A stretch of DNA of 64,000 nt from VBCK01 sp036270655 (GCA_036270655.1 DATBCD010000030.1:124001-188000), one strand, 5' to 3'; positions 35,182 to 44,775 are shown, counted from the stretch's first letter. Numbers and translations: made by a program. The notes: generated by a model from the sequence alone, not told the origin.

Positions 35182-36231
35182 ATGCGCTACAGAATTCTGG
35201 GTCGTACCGGTCTATTCGTTTCCGAGCTGTGTCTTGGCACCATGACGTTCGGCGGTGGAGGGGGAATATGGGGCCAAATCGGCGACGTCCAGCAGTCGGA
35301 CGCCGAGCGGTTGATCGGCCGCGCTCTGGATGCGGGCATCAACTTCCTCGATACGGCCGACGCCTACGCGGAGGGTCGGTCCGAGCTGATCACCGGCCAG
35401 GCACTGAAGAACCTTCAGGTGCCGCGCGAGAACGTCATCGTGGCCACCAAGGTCTTCGGTGAGACGGGCACGAAGTCCGTCAACTCTCGCGGGATGTCGC
35501 GCTATCACATCATGGAAGGCGTGAAGGCGAGCCTGAAGCGGCTGCAGCTGGACCACATCGACCTGTATCAGATCCACGCCTTCGATCCGGCAACGCCGAT
35601 CGAAGAGGCCGTGCGCGCCCTCGACAATCTGGTGCAACAGGGGCAGGTGCGCTATGTGGGCGTCTCGAACTGGGCGGCCTGGCAGATCATGAAGGCGCTC
35701 GGCATCTGCGAGCGCTTCGACCTTGCCCGCATCGAATCGTTGCAGGCTTATTACACGATCGCAGGACGCGATCTGGAACGCGAACTGGTTCCGATGATGC
35801 AGAGCGAAGGCGTCGGTTTGCTGGTGTGGAGCCCGCTGGCCGGCGGCCTGCTGAGCGGCAAATACGGTCGTAACGCCAAGGGCGAAGAAGGCAGCCGCCG
35901 CACCACCTTCGATTTTCCGCCCGTGGACCTCGAACGCGCCTACTCGTGCATCGACGTGATGCGTAACATAGCGAAGACCAAGAACGTATCGGTGGCGCAG
36001 ATCGCGCTCGCGTGGCTGCTGCATCAGAAGGTCGTGACGAGCGTGATCATCGGCGCCAAGCGTGTCGACCAGCTCGAGGACAACATCGCCGCGACCAAGG
36101 TCAGGTTGACCGCGCAGGAGCTGGCCTCCCTCGACAAGGTGAGCGCGTTGCCGTCCGAGTATCCCGGCTGGATGCTCGAGCGTCAGGGTGAATACCGGCG
36201 CCAGCAGCTCGAGCAAGCGCAGCCGGCGTAG
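35182..36231 (+). CDS. aldo/keto reductase
   Basis: 349 residues from ATG 35182, with GGAG nine bases upstream. The AKR tetrad is visible: Asp and Tyr in TADAYAEGRSE, Lys in VATKVFGE and His in YQIHAFD. The C-terminal NADPH-binding segment SVIIGAKRVDQLEDN is intact. It reduces an aldehyde or ketone with NADPH; the substrate is unknown. Divergent from the AraC regulator. The 275-bp intergenic region holds a GT-rich run near the regulator start and a GC-rich imperfect hairpin near 35104-35131. Confidence 0.92.
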   Translation: MRYRILGRTGLFVSELCLGTMTFGGGGGIWGQIGDVQQSDAERLIGRALDAGINFLDTADAYAEGRSELITGQALKNLQVPRENVIVATKVFGETGTKSVNSRGMSRYHIMEGVKASLKRLQLDHIDLYQIHAFDPATPIEEAVRALDNLVQQGQVRYVGVSNWAAWQIMKALGICERFDLARIESLQAYYTIAGRDLERELVPMMQSEGVGLLVWSPLAGGLLSGKYGRNAKGEEGSRRTTFDFPPVDLERAYSCIDVMRNIAKTKNVSVAQIALAWLLHQKVVTSVIIGAKRVDQLEDNIAATKVRLTAQELASLDKVSALPSEYPGWMLERQGEYRRQQLEQAQPA

Positions 36232-36351
36232 CCCCAGGCGGCTTTCATGCCGCGCGGTTTTACAGCGGACGGCCGCAGCGGCTACGCTCGCGCTCAACCG
36301 GGCGTCGGCGTGGCACAAGCCGCGGCGCCCCCAGGACTGGAGGCTGCGACG

Positions 36352-36819
36352 ATGGCGCGCGTGCGATTGACCGTCAACGGCGAGGCTCGGGATCTCGAGG
36401 TCGATGCCCGCCAGTCCCTGCTCGACGCCCTGCGTGAGACGCTCGATCTGACGGGTACCAAGAAGGGCTGCAACCAGGGAGCCTGCGGAGCGTGCACGAT
36501 CCTGCTCGATGGCAGGCGCGTCGTTTCCTGCCTGACGCTCGCCGTGATGCATGACGGGGCCCGGATCACGACGATCGAAGGCCTCGCCAGCGGCGGGGAG
36601 CTGCATCCGCTGCAGGCCGCCTTCATCGAGCACGAAGGCTTCCAATGCGGCTTCTGCACGTCCGGCCAGATCATGTCGGCCGTGGGCTGCATCGCGGAGG
36701 GGCATGCCCGTTCGGTCGAGGAAATCCGCTTCTGGATGAGCGGCAACATCTGCCGGTGCGGCGCCTACCCGGGCATCGCCGCAGCGATCGCCGATGTGGC
36801 GACCAAGGCCGGGCGATGA
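36352..36819 (+). CDS. molybdenum hydroxylase [2Fe-2S] subunit (PaoA/CoxS-like)
   Basis: 155 residues from ATG 36352, with GGAGG upstream. Eight cysteines bind two [2Fe-2S] clusters: Cys40, 45, 48 and 60 (plant-ferredoxin type) and Cys99, 102, 134 and 136. It passes electrons from the molybdenum centre to FAD. Unlike E. coli PaoA it has no twin-arginine signal, so this enzyme is probably cytoplasmic. It overlaps the next gene by 4 bp (ATGA). Confidence 0.94.
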   Translation: MARVRLTVNGEARDLEVDARQSLLDALRETLDLTGTKKGCNQGACGACTILLDGRRVVSCLTLAVMHDGARITTIEGLASGGELHPLQAAFIEHEGFQCGFCTSGQIMSAVGCIAEGHARSVEEIRFWMSGNICRCGAYPGIAAAIADVATKAGR

Positions 36820-37793
36820 TCCCCTTCGACTTCCAGAAGGTGCGCACGGAGCAGGAAGCGATCCGCGCCGCAGCCGCGGGCGGGCGATATATCGCCGGCG
36901 GAACCACGCTGATCGACCTGATGCGCGAGGAAGTGGAACGGCCCGAACGCCTGGTCGACATCAACGCCCTGCCCCTGGCTGGCATCCGCGCCGAAGGCTC
37001 GGACCTTCTGATCGGCGCGCTGGCGCGCATGGCGGACGTGGCAGCGCACCCCGACACGCTGCGGCTGCAACCGCTGATCGCCGAGACGTTGATCGAAGGC
37101 GCATCCCCGCAGCTGCGCAACATGGCCTCGATCGGCGGCAACCTGATGCAGCGCGTGCGCTGCCCCTATTTCCGGATGCTCGACGCGGCCTGCAACAAGC
37201 GGGCTCCTGGCTCGGGCTGCTCGGCGATCGAAGGCCTCAACAGCGGCCACGCGATCCTGGGAACGAGCGAACGATGCGTCGCCACCCACCCTTCGGATCT
37301 GGCCGTCGCGCTGGTTGCGCTGAACGCTACTGTGCGGGTGCTCGGGCCGCAGGCGGAGCGCACCTTTGCGGTTGAAGACCTCTACCGGCTCCCCGGCGAC
37401 ACGCCTCACCTGGAACATACGCTGGGTGCCGGCGAGCTGATCGTCGAGGTGCGCGTGCCCGGGGGTCCCCATGCACGTCGCGCGCGCTACCTGAAGGTGC
37501 GCGACCGCTCTTCCTACGAGTTCGCGCTGGTTTCGACGGCCGCGGCGCTCGACGTCCAGGGCGGCGTGATCCGCCAGGCTCGCCTGGCGGCGGGCGGCGT
37601 CGGCACCCGTCCCTGGCGGATGCGCGCGTGCGAAGAAGCGCTGATCGGTCGGCATGCGGATCGGCAGGCCTTCGAAGCGGCCGCCCGGCTTGCCCGGGAA
37701 GGAACGCGTCCGCTTTCCGGCAATCGCTACAAGGTCGAGCTGCTGGCGCGGACGATCGTCCGCGCCCTCGAAATGGCCGCGGAGGTGGCATGA
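36816..37793 (+). CDS. molybdenum hydroxylase FAD subunit with extra [4Fe-4S] motif (PaoB-like)
   Basis: 325 residues. The FAD-binding fold shows YIAGGTTLIDLM and MASIGGNLMQR. Between them and the C-terminal domain are four cysteines, Cys116, Cys126, Cys135 and Cys154, in the loop that carries an additional [4Fe-4S] cluster in PaoB and 4-hydroxybenzoyl-CoA reductase. The C-terminal CO dehydrogenase-like domain starts near 215. It overlaps both neighbours by 4 bp. Confidence 0.92.
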   Translation: MIPFDFQKVRTEQEAIRAAAAGGRYIAGGTTLIDLMREEVERPERLVDINALPLAGIRAEGSDLLIGALARMADVAAHPDTLRLQPLIAETLIEGASPQLRNMASIGGNLMQRVRCPYFRMLDAACNKRAPGSGCSAIEGLNSGHAILGTSERCVATHPSDLAVALVALNATVRVLGPQAERTFAVEDLYRLPGDTPHLEHTLGAGELIVEVRVPGGPHARRARYLKVRDRSSYEFALVSTAAALDVQGGVIRQARLAAGGVGTRPWRMRACEEALIGRHADRQAFEAAARLAREGTRPLSGNRYKVELLARTIVRALEMAAEVA

Positions 37794-40024
37794 CGACCCG
37801 TGTGATCGGAAGGCCGCTGGCCCGCGTCGACGGACGCGCGAAGGTCACGGGCCGCGCCCGCTATGCGGCGGACTTCAACCAGCAAGGCCAGGCCTATGCG
37901 GTGATCGTCGGCGCAACCGTCGGGCTCGGTCGCATCACGGCCATCGACTCGCCGGCCGTAGCGCGCATGCCGGGCGTCATCGCGGTGATCAGTCATCTGA
38001 ACGCGCCGCGCCTGCCCTACGGAGAACACAAGGGGCCGATCGACCCGTCCGTGGGTGAGCGGCTGCACGTGCTGCAGGACGATCGTGTGCGCTTTTACGG
38101 GCAACCCGTGGCGGTCGTCGTGGCCGAGTCGCTCGACCATGCCGAGCATGCAGCCGCGGCATTGAATGTCGCCTATGCGGCCGATCGGCCGGTCGTCGAT
38201 CCGTCAGACCCGAAGGCGCAGCCCATCGTCCCGGAAGCCGGCACGCGGCCGGGGTCGCGGATACAGGCGGACCGGTTTCGCGGCGATGCCGACGGCGCGC
38301 TCGCGTCGGCTTACGTGAGGATCGAGGCGACCTACGACATCGCACGGGAAAATCACAGCCCGATGGAACCACACGCGACCATCGCGGCCTGGGACGGCGA
38401 CCGCCTGACGCTGTGGAGCAAGAGCCAATTCGTCGTCAACGAGCAGGCCGAGATCGCCGCGATCTTCGGGATTGCTGCCGACAGCGTGCTGGTGATCTGC
38501 CCTTTCATCGGAGGCGCGTTCGGCACCAGCCTCAGGACATGGCCGCACGTCACGCTGGCGGCCATCGCGGCGCGCCACGCAGCGCGTCCCGTGAAGCTGG
38601 TTCTGACCCGCAAGCAGATGTTCTTGATGACGGGCCACCGCCCCCGTACCGTGCAGCGCGTCGCGCTGGGCGCGGCACCGGACGGCAGGCTCGTCGGCTT
38701 GATCCACGAGGGCACCGGCGAGACGAGCCGTTACGAGCAATACGTCGAGGCCCTGACCACGCCTTCGAGCTTCATGTACTCCTGTCCTAACGTGCGCACG
38801 CGCTACCGGCTGCTGCCGCTGGACACGGGTACCGCGACGTACATGCGCGGTCCCGGCGAGGCCAGTGGCGTGTTCGCTCTCGAATGCGCGATGGACGAGC
38901 TGTCCTGCGCACTTGGAATCGACCCGATCGAGCTGCGCCGCCGCAACGAGCCGGAAATCGACGAAGCGGAGAAGCGGCCCTTCTCGAGCCGCTCGCTGAT
39001 GAAGTGCTACGACTTCGGAGCCGGGCACTTCGGCTGGTCCAGGCGCGATCCGCGCCCGCGCTCGATGCGCGACGGCCGGCTCCTGATCGGCATGGGCATG
39101 GCCTGCGCGACCTATCCGGCCGCGCACAGCCTGGCGAGCGCGCAGGTGCGGCTGCTGGCGAACGGCGAGGTCGAGGTCGAAGCTGCGGCAAGCGACATGG
39201 GCCCGGGCACCACGACGTCGATGACGCAGGTCGCGGCCGAAGTGCTGGGTGTTCCGGTCGAACAGGTCCGCTTCAGTCTCGGCCGTTCCGACTTTCCGCC
39301 CGTCCCGCCGCATGGCGGCTCGCAGACGATGGCGTCGGTCGGCTCCGCGATCCACGCCGCCTGCATCGCGGCCCAGGACGAGGCCGCCAGACGCGCGATC
39401 GCGGACCGGCGCTCCGCCGTATCTGGCGCGGCACTGGACGACCTCGAATGGAGCGAGGGGTGCCTGCGCCGGCGCGGCGAGGCGTGCGCCGGCCAGTCCT
39501 ATCGGGACATCGCGGCCGCCGCCGGCCAGCCGATCGGGGCTCGCGCTTCCTCGCGACGCGATCCCGAGCTGGCGCGCCGCTATTCGATGCACGCGTTCGG
39601 CGCCGTTTTCGCAGAGGTCGCGGTCGATCCCGATGTGGGCACGGTCGGGGTGCGCCGCGCGCTCGGCGTGTATGCGGCAGGCCGCATTGTCAATCCGCGC
39701 CTGGCCGCGAGCCAGTGCACCGGCGGCATGGTCGGCGGCATCGGCATGGCGCTGATGGAGAGCACCGTCCTGGACCCGCGAGACGGCCGTCCGGTCGATG
39801 CCCACATGGCCGACTACCTGGTGCCGGTGCACCTGGACATTACGCAGCTCGAGGCGCACTTCGTCGACGAGCAGGACCCGCACGTCAATCCGCTCGGCGT
39901 CAAAGGCCTGGGCGAGATCGCACTGGTGGGCATGGCGCCCGCCATCGCCAACGCGCTCTTCCATGCAACGGGCAGGCGCCTGCGCGATCTTCCGATCCGG
40001 ATTGAAGATCTGCTGGGTGACTAG
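37790..40024 (+). CDS. molybdenum hydroxylase catalytic subunit (PaoC-like)
   Basis: 744 residues from ATG 37790. The xanthine-oxidase-type large subunit binds molybdopterin cytosine dinucleotide and oxidises an aldehyde or heterocycle. Domains: N-terminal a/b hammerhead (about 18-125), then molybdopterin-binding region with FIGGAFGTSL, YMRGPGEASGVFALE and DMGPGTTTSMTQ, and the catalytic Glu in VKGLGEIALVG near the C-terminus. The substrate cannot be inferred. No maturation chaperone (PaoD/XdhC) lies beside it. It converges with the sensor kinase gene, overlapping its end by 4 bp. Confidence 0.93.
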   Translation: MTTRVIGRPLARVDGRAKVTGRARYAADFNQQGQAYAVIVGATVGLGRITAIDSPAVARMPGVIAVISHLNAPRLPYGEHKGPIDPSVGERLHVLQDDRVRFYGQPVAVVVAESLDHAEHAAAALNVAYAADRPVVDPSDPKAQPIVPEAGTRPGSRIQADRFRGDADGALASAYVRIEATYDIARENHSPMEPHATIAAWDGDRLTLWSKSQFVVNEQAEIAAIFGIAADSVLVICPFIGGAFGTSLRTWPHVTLAAIAARHAARPVKLVLTRKQMFLMTGHRPRTVQRVALGAAPDGRLVGLIHEGTGETSRYEQYVEALTTPSSFMYSCPNVRTRYRLLPLDTGTATYMRGPGEASGVFALECAMDELSCALGIDPIELRRRNEPEIDEAEKRPFSSRSLMKCYDFGAGHFGWSRRDPRPRSMRDGRLLIGMGMACATYPAAHSLASAQVRLLANGEVEVEAAASDMGPGTTTSMTQVAAEVLGVPVEQVRFSLGRSDFPPVPPHGGSQTMASVGSAIHAACIAAQDEAARRAIADRRSAVSGAALDDLEWSEGCLRRRGEACAGQSYRDIAAAAGQPIGARASSRRDPELARRYSMHAFGAVFAEVAVDPDVGTVGVRRALGVYAAGRIVNPRLAASQCTGGMVGGIGMALMESTVLDPRDGRPVDAHMADYLVPVHLDITQLEAHFVDEQDPHVNPLGVKGLGEIALVGMAPAIANALFHATGRRLRDLPIRIEDLLGD

Positions 40025-42039
40025 GGTTCGTCCGCGCCACCTGGCCGATGCCGATGCTGCGCCGCAGCCAGCGCGCTGTCCAGCGCCTCCGTGAACGCAT
40101 CGAGCACGAGGGGCTTGGTCAGATAACGGTAGTACCCGGCCGCGAGCCCTCTGGCGATATCGCGCGGCATTGCATTGGCCGTGATCGCGATCACCGGAAT
40201 GTGCGCCGTCCTGTGATCCTCGCGCAGAATCTTCAGCGCATCGTCGCCGCTCATCCCCGGCAGATGAATGTCCATCAGGATCACGCGCGGCAGATGCGCG
40301 CGCGCCAGCTCGATTCCCAGGCGCGCATCGGGCGCTGAGAGCAGGCGCACTCCGGAACGGAAACGCACCATCTCTTCCACCAGTTTCAGGTTCGCCGGAT
40401 TGTCCTCGACATAGAGCAGTGTCGGGGTGGCATCGCCTGCCCCCGGCACGCCGTCCTCTACGAGCGCCTCCAGATGCACCGCCTCGCGGGCCACTGCCAG
40501 CGGAGCTGCCAGCGCCAGTTCGATCGAGAACACGCTGCCCGTCCCAAGCGCGCTGGTCACTGCGATGCTTCCTCCCATCAACTCCATCAACTTCTTCGTG
40601 ACGACCAGCCCGATGCCGGTGCCTTCGATCGGGCCGGATTCCTGACCGAGGCGGTTGAACGGCTGAAACAGGGCCTCGATCTGTTCGGGCCGAAGTCCCG
40701 GCCCGGTGTCCTGCACCGATATCCGGACACGCTGCGAATTGCCGACTTCGTAGGCAACGACCACGGCACCGCCGTCGCGGTTGTACTTGATCGCGTTGGA
40801 AAGCAGGTTCAACAGGACCTGCTTCAATCTGGTTCGATCGGCGATCACGCAAATCCCAGTGTCGGGCGGAAACACCATCCGAATGCCTCGCTCGCCCGCC
40901 AACGGCTCAGTGAGCATCTGGCATTCCATCAGCAGCTCCGAAACCGATGCGGGTTCGAGCGAAAGCGCCACGCTCCCGGACTCGATCCTGGCCAGGTCGA
41001 GGATCTCGTTGATCAAGGCCAGCAGGTGTCTTCCGCCTTTCAGGATGTGATTGATGAACTCCTTCTTCTGCGCCGCCGTTTGCGGCAAGGTCTCCGAGGC
41101 CAGGATCTGCCCGAACCCGAGGATCGCATTCAAAGGGGTGCGCAGTTCATGGCTCATGCTCGACAGGAACTCGGACTTCGCTTCGTTTGCCCGCTCGGCC
41201 TCTTTTCTGGCCTGGGCCAGCTCGCGGTTGCTGGCCTCCAGCTGCGCGGTGCGCTCCCGCACGCGATCTTCCAGCTGCTCGTTCAGCCGCGCGATCTCCT
41301 GCTCGCTGCGTCGCCGCTCCGCCACCTCGCGCTCCAGATCCAGCGCGCGCTTCTGGATCTCCTCCAGCATGTCGTTGAAGGCGTCGGCCAGCGTGCCGAC
41401 CTCATCGTTGGTCGTCTTCACAGCCCGCACCGAGTACTCGCGGTTCGTCACAACGTGCCGCGCGACGTCGGTGATCGCCAGGATCGGGCGCGTAACGACG
41501 CTCTGCATCCGCGCCGACAGACCCACGGCGACCAGCATCGCGACCATGGCCACGATGGCGGCGATTTCCACGTAGTCCACGATCCGGCCGTACACCTCGT
41601 AGTCGGCCCGCAGATAGACCGTTCCGAGAATCTGTCCGTCGTCCTGGATGCGCTTGAACAGGATCAAATTGCGGCCCTCGGTATGCGCGTCGGTCGACTC
41701 CGGCACCTTCGGAAAGTGATCCTCCTGCGCGCTTGCCGAGTATTTCGCGAAGATGGCGCCGTGCGTGTCGTAAATGGCCGCGGCCCGGATCTCGGGACGG
41801 AAGCGAAGCAGCTGCAGATTTTCCTGCGCCACTTTCGGATCGTCGAATTCCAGGGCCGGCGCGCTGGTCCGTCCCAGCAGTTCGGCCTGCGTCCGGAGCT
41901 CGCCGATGGCCTTGCTCTGGAACAACCGGAGGTCGTAAACGATCATCGCGCCCAGGGCGACGGCCAGCGCCACCAGCGTGGTGGCCAGAATGACCACGGT
42001 CAGCTTCGCCCGCAGCGATCCCGAGAACGTGGGCGTCAT
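40021..42039 (-). CDS. hybrid histidine kinase with CHASE8-like sensor and receiver domain
   Basis: 672 residues from ATG 42039. Membrane spans at about 13-35 and 157-177 enclose a periplasmic domain (about 36-155) with ALEFDDPKVAQENLQLL and IRAAAIYDTHG, the CHASE8 pattern known from the diguanylate cyclase YfiN. HAMP (178-230) and a coiled coil follow, then HisKA with phosphorylated His297 (FLSSMSHELRTPLN), HATPase (NLLSNAIKYNRDGG; GTGIGLVV), and a C-terminal receiver with Asp in VILMDIHLPGMSG. There is no GGDEF or output domain. It overlaps yfiR by 4 bp. Confidence 0.93.
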   Translation of the reverse strand: MTPTFSGSLRAKLTVVILATTLVALAVALGAMIVYDLRLFQSKAIGELRTQAELLGRTSAPALEFDDPKVAQENLQLLRFRPEIRAAAIYDTHGAIFAKYSASAQEDHFPKVPESTDAHTEGRNLILFKRIQDDGQILGTVYLRADYEVYGRIVDYVEIAAIVAMVAMLVAVGLSARMQSVVTRPILAITDVARHVVTNREYSVRAVKTTNDEVGTLADAFNDMLEEIQKRALDLEREVAERRRSEQEIARLNEQLEDRVRERTAQLEASNRELAQARKEAERANEAKSEFLSSMSHELRTPLNAILGFGQILASETLPQTAAQKKEFINHILKGGRHLLALINEILDLARIESGSVALSLEPASVSELLMECQMLTEPLAGERGIRMVFPPDTGICVIADRTRLKQVLLNLLSNAIKYNRDGGAVVVAYEVGNSQRVRISVQDTGPGLRPEQIEALFQPFNRLGQESGPIEGTGIGLVVTKKLMELMGGSIAVTSALGTGSVFSIELALAAPLAVAREAVHLEALVEDGVPGAGDATPTLLYVEDNPANLKLVEEMVRFRSGVRLLSAPDARLGIELARAHLPRVILMDIHLPGMSGDDALKILREDHRTAHIPVIAITANAMPRDIARGLAAGYYRYLTKPLVLDAFTEALDSALAAAQHRHRPGGADEP

Positions 42040-42635
42040 GAGGACCCCGGCACCACTTTGCGAGCCACCGAGAGAAGTCGCGCGCTGACCTTCAGATTGG
42101 CCTGCTCGGCCTCGCGCAGCGCCACGTCGAAGCGCACCTTGTCGTCGACGATCACGAAATTGATCACGCTGCCCAGCGCGAATGCGTCTTCGGACTCGGT
42201 CACGGTCAATACCGGCCTGCCCTTGGCCGAAGCCAGCACCTCCAAGGGACGATCCCCGTCCGCGCGCCCGACGAACAGGATGTGCACCCCGTCGGCGGCT
42301 TCGCCACGGCGCAGCTTGCGGACCGTCACCGGCCGGCCCCCGATCGAGCGCCCGGCCACCACTTGCGCCAGGTCGTCGGCGAGCGCACCGCCTCCGGCGA
42401 CTCCGATCACGAAGGGACTGTCGGTCCGCTCGAACACCTGCGGCGGCCATTCGACGTAGCTGGCGAACTTGTACAGGAACGCTGCCTTGACCTTGTACTC
42501 GGCCGCCTGCAGGTCGGCCTGCGCCCAGCACCGGGTCCAGCAGCCACTGAAGAAGGGTATCGCGAGCAGGCTGGCGAGGACCGCACGGCGGCCGGCGCCG
42601 GGCGGCGAGCCTTTCCCGTTCGTCAGAAGCGGCAT
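42036..42635 (-). CDS. YfiR-family periplasmic protein (DUF4154)
   Basis: 199 residues from ATG 42635. An N-terminal signal segment (RRAVLASLLAIPFFSGC, possibly a lipobox) precedes the YfiR domain: YKVKAAFLYKFASYVEWPP, FVIGVAGG, HILFVGRADG and INFVIVDDKVRFDV. In Pseudomonas, YfiR is a periplasmic repressor that binds the CHASE8 domain of YfiN. Here it is coupled to a CHASE8-like kinase and overlaps the end of the TonB receptor gene, so a similar control of the kinase is likely. Confidence 0.88.
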   Translation of the reverse strand: MPLLTNGKGSPPGAGRRAVLASLLAIPFFSGCWTRCWAQADLQAAEYKVKAAFLYKFASYVEWPPQVFERTDSPFVIGVAGGGALADDLAQVVAGRSIGGRPVTVRKLRRGEAADGVHILFVGRADGDRPLEVLASAKGRPVLTVTESEDAFALGSVINFVIVDDKVRFDVALREAEQANLKVSARLLSVARKVVPGSS

Positions 42636-44644
42636 GCGGCTTTGAAAAATACGTCCTGGCCGAATCGGGTCTGTGTGTTCGTGTTGGTGATTTCCGGATG
42701 CCCGCCCGAGAACAGGTTTCGGCCCGTGACGGACAGCTCGAGCTCGCGCCAGGGCTTCCACCCCGCCCTCACATCGACCGCCGTATAGGCGGGCACGGGG
42801 CCGGCCGGATCGGATAACGAAGAGACTCGGCGCGCCATCACGTCGAGCTCCGTACGGTACGGCAAGTCGAACGACGATCGCGCCGTCCAGGTGTGGGTGG
42901 GATCGCGCCCTTGCTGGGCGATCGCCTGCTGGGCGATCACGCCTCCGATGTCCACACTTCCCGGCCTGACCGTCAGCCTCTCTCTGAGCGCATTCAGGCC
43001 GGCGCTCAGCCGCCAGGTCGCAGCCGCCTGGTAGGTTCCCCAGGTTTCGATGCCGGTGGAGTTGCCCTGCATTTGATTCGAAAATAAGAGGAATGTACCG
43101 CTCGGCGCGATTTGCTGCGCGTGCAGGTGGTCGTAGTCGGCGTGAAATACGGTCACCGAATATGACAGGCTGCCCGTCGGCTGTCCCCGATACCCAAGCT
43201 CATACACATTGGCGATCTCGGAGCGGGCGTCCGGTCCGCCGGCCAGCAGAAATGGGGGCGCACCCGGAACGTAGGTATCCCGGTCGAATCGCGATGGCGC
43301 GCGAACCGCGCGCGAAGCCGCGGTCCAAATCAGGTGCTGCGGCCCGACCTTCCACGCGAGTCGTATGCTCGGCAGGAACTCCGTCCCGGTGTAGTCGTTG
43401 CGCTCGAGCCTGGCGCCGACCGTAAGCCTCAAATCCTGGCCCAGCATCACTTCGTCCTGCGCAAACAGGCTCGGCCATCTCTGGTTGACATCCCGCGGCA
43501 GGAACCCGAAGACAGGCCTCGGAGGCCCGGGAACCAGGCCCATAATCGAAGAAACCAGGAACGATGCATTGGTGACGCGATTCATGCCGTACCGGAATTC
43601 GCCGCCCCAGACAACCGAGTGGATCCCGAAGGGTCGCAGCGAATGCTGCAGTTGCAGGTCGTAGATATCGAGCGACTCGGAAAAAGTGGGCGGATTGTCG
43701 CGTTGGGTCCGATCGAAGTAAGCCTGCACCGACAGGCTCGAGCCCGCCTCCAGGGTGCGGCTCCAGCGACCCGTGAGGTTGGCTCCCGAAAGCGAAACCT
43801 GGCCCAGCGGCAGCGTCACGCCGGTAATGGAAACCGAGCCCGGTGACGGCTGCCCCTCCGAGGCCACGTACCCGTTCCCATTGAGAGTCAAGGAGTCGCC
43901 GGCATGGCTCCAATCCATGCGAAACCCGGCCTGGCTCTTGTGCCACGCGTCATCCTGGGTAGTGCCGTCCTCGGCTGTCGTGTGGTGGCGATCGAAGTAC
44001 ATGCCGTAGACGCGATAGGCGCCGTCCGCGCCGACCTTGCCACCGTAGCGGAACGCGGCGCTGGCCTCGCGGTTTCCGATTCCGGCCGGCACCAATCCGC
44101 CCTGCGTGTTCGCGGCGGACCGCGTGATCACGTTGATGACGCCGTTCACCGCGTTGACACCCCACAGCGTGCCCCCGGGCCCGCTGATGACCTCGATGCG
44201 CTCGACATCCTCGAGCATCACATCCTGGTCGTCCCAGAACACCCCGGCAAACAGCGGAGTGTAGACAGATCGCCCATCGATCAAGACCAGCAGCTTGTTT
44301 GCCGGGCTGCCAACGCCGTTGAATCCCCGCGCGCTGATCGCATACCCGCTGGCGCTGGCCTGCGCGACCTCCAAATTGGGGGCCAGTCGCAGCGCCTCTG
44401 GAAGGCTCCTTACACCCGATCGCCTGATGTCGTCGGCCGTGATGACGAATACCGACGCCGCGGCATCAGAGAGCCGCTCGGCCCGCTTCGATACCGAGGT
44501 GATCTGGACGTTGCTGAGCTCTTCCAGGCTCAGATCGGCAAGGCTGCCTGCGTCCGCCTCGGCAGCGCTGACCTTAAGACCCGGCACGCACGCCGACAAC
44601 ACAAGGCTCGCCAGCACGCGAAGCGGCCTTTGGACTACAGACAC
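42623..44644 (-). CDS. TonB-dependent outer membrane receptor
   Basis: 673 residues from GTG 44644 (AAGGGGG just upstream; GTG 44668 is an alternative start). A signal peptide is followed by a TonB-box-like region and plug domain (SVFVITADDIRRSGVRSLPEALR, RGFNG, LVLIDGRSVYTPLFAGVFWDD, RIEVISGPGGTLWGVNAVNGVIN), then a 22-strand barrel ending in the aromatic CRF. The substrate is unknown; the plug resembles the group with DSLEELSNVQITSVSK-like N-termini found beside signalling genes. First gene of the yfiR-kinase operon. Confidence 0.92.
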   Translation of the reverse strand: MSVVQRPLRVLASLVLSACVPGLKVSAAEADAGSLADLSLEELSNVQITSVSKRAERLSDAAASVFVITADDIRRSGVRSLPEALRLAPNLEVAQASASGYAISARGFNGVGSPANKLLVLIDGRSVYTPLFAGVFWDDQDVMLEDVERIEVISGPGGTLWGVNAVNGVINVITRSAANTQGGLVPAGIGNREASAAFRYGGKVGADGAYRVYGMYFDRHHTTAEDGTTQDDAWHKSQAGFRMDWSHAGDSLTLNGNGYVASEGQPSPGSVSITGVTLPLGQVSLSGANLTGRWSRTLEAGSSLSVQAYFDRTQRDNPPTFSESLDIYDLQLQHSLRPFGIHSVVWGGEFRYGMNRVTNASFLVSSIMGLVPGPPRPVFGFLPRDVNQRWPSLFAQDEVMLGQDLRLTVGARLERNDYTGTEFLPSIRLAWKVGPQHLIWTAASRAVRAPSRFDRDTYVPGAPPFLLAGGPDARSEIANVYELGYRGQPTGSLSYSVTVFHADYDHLHAQQIAPSGTFLLFSNQMQGNSTGIETWGTYQAAATWRLSAGLNALRERLTVRPGSVDIGGVIAQQAIAQQGRDPTHTWTARSSFDLPYRTELDVMARRVSSLSDPAGPVPAYTAVDVRAGWKPWRELELSVTGRNLFSGGHPEITNTNTQTRFGQDVFFKAACRF

Positions 44645-44746
44645 CGTCCCCCTTCCTAGGGGGCGCACGTCTGGTGTCCACGCGCCCCTACGTAGTCACC
44701 CGAATGCCCTCGCCGCCAACGGGTGCATTAACGCTCCTGCCCGGGT

Positions 44747-44775
44747 AGTTAACCGCAGTTCGCGGGGGCTGTCAA
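44747..44775 (-). promoter_or_regulatory. candidate sigma-70 promoter of the TonB receptor operon
   Basis: On the minus strand a perfect -35 TTGACA (44775-44770) and a weak -10 TTAACT (44752-44747) are separated by 17 bases. Downstream, in the leader, complementary GGGGCGC and GCGCCCC segments near 44661-44691 can form a strong stem ahead of the start codon. Confidence 0.4.

Noticed and set aside
38204..40852. 882-codon minus-strand frame opposite the molybdenum hydroxylase large subunit
   Set aside because: The plus strand has unbroken family motifs here; the antisense frame is a GC artefact.
44646..44700. Leader hairpin of the TonB receptor gene as a known riboswitch
   Set aside because: I found no conserved box of cobalamin, TPP or cyclic di-GMP riboswitches; only a strong stem is supported.
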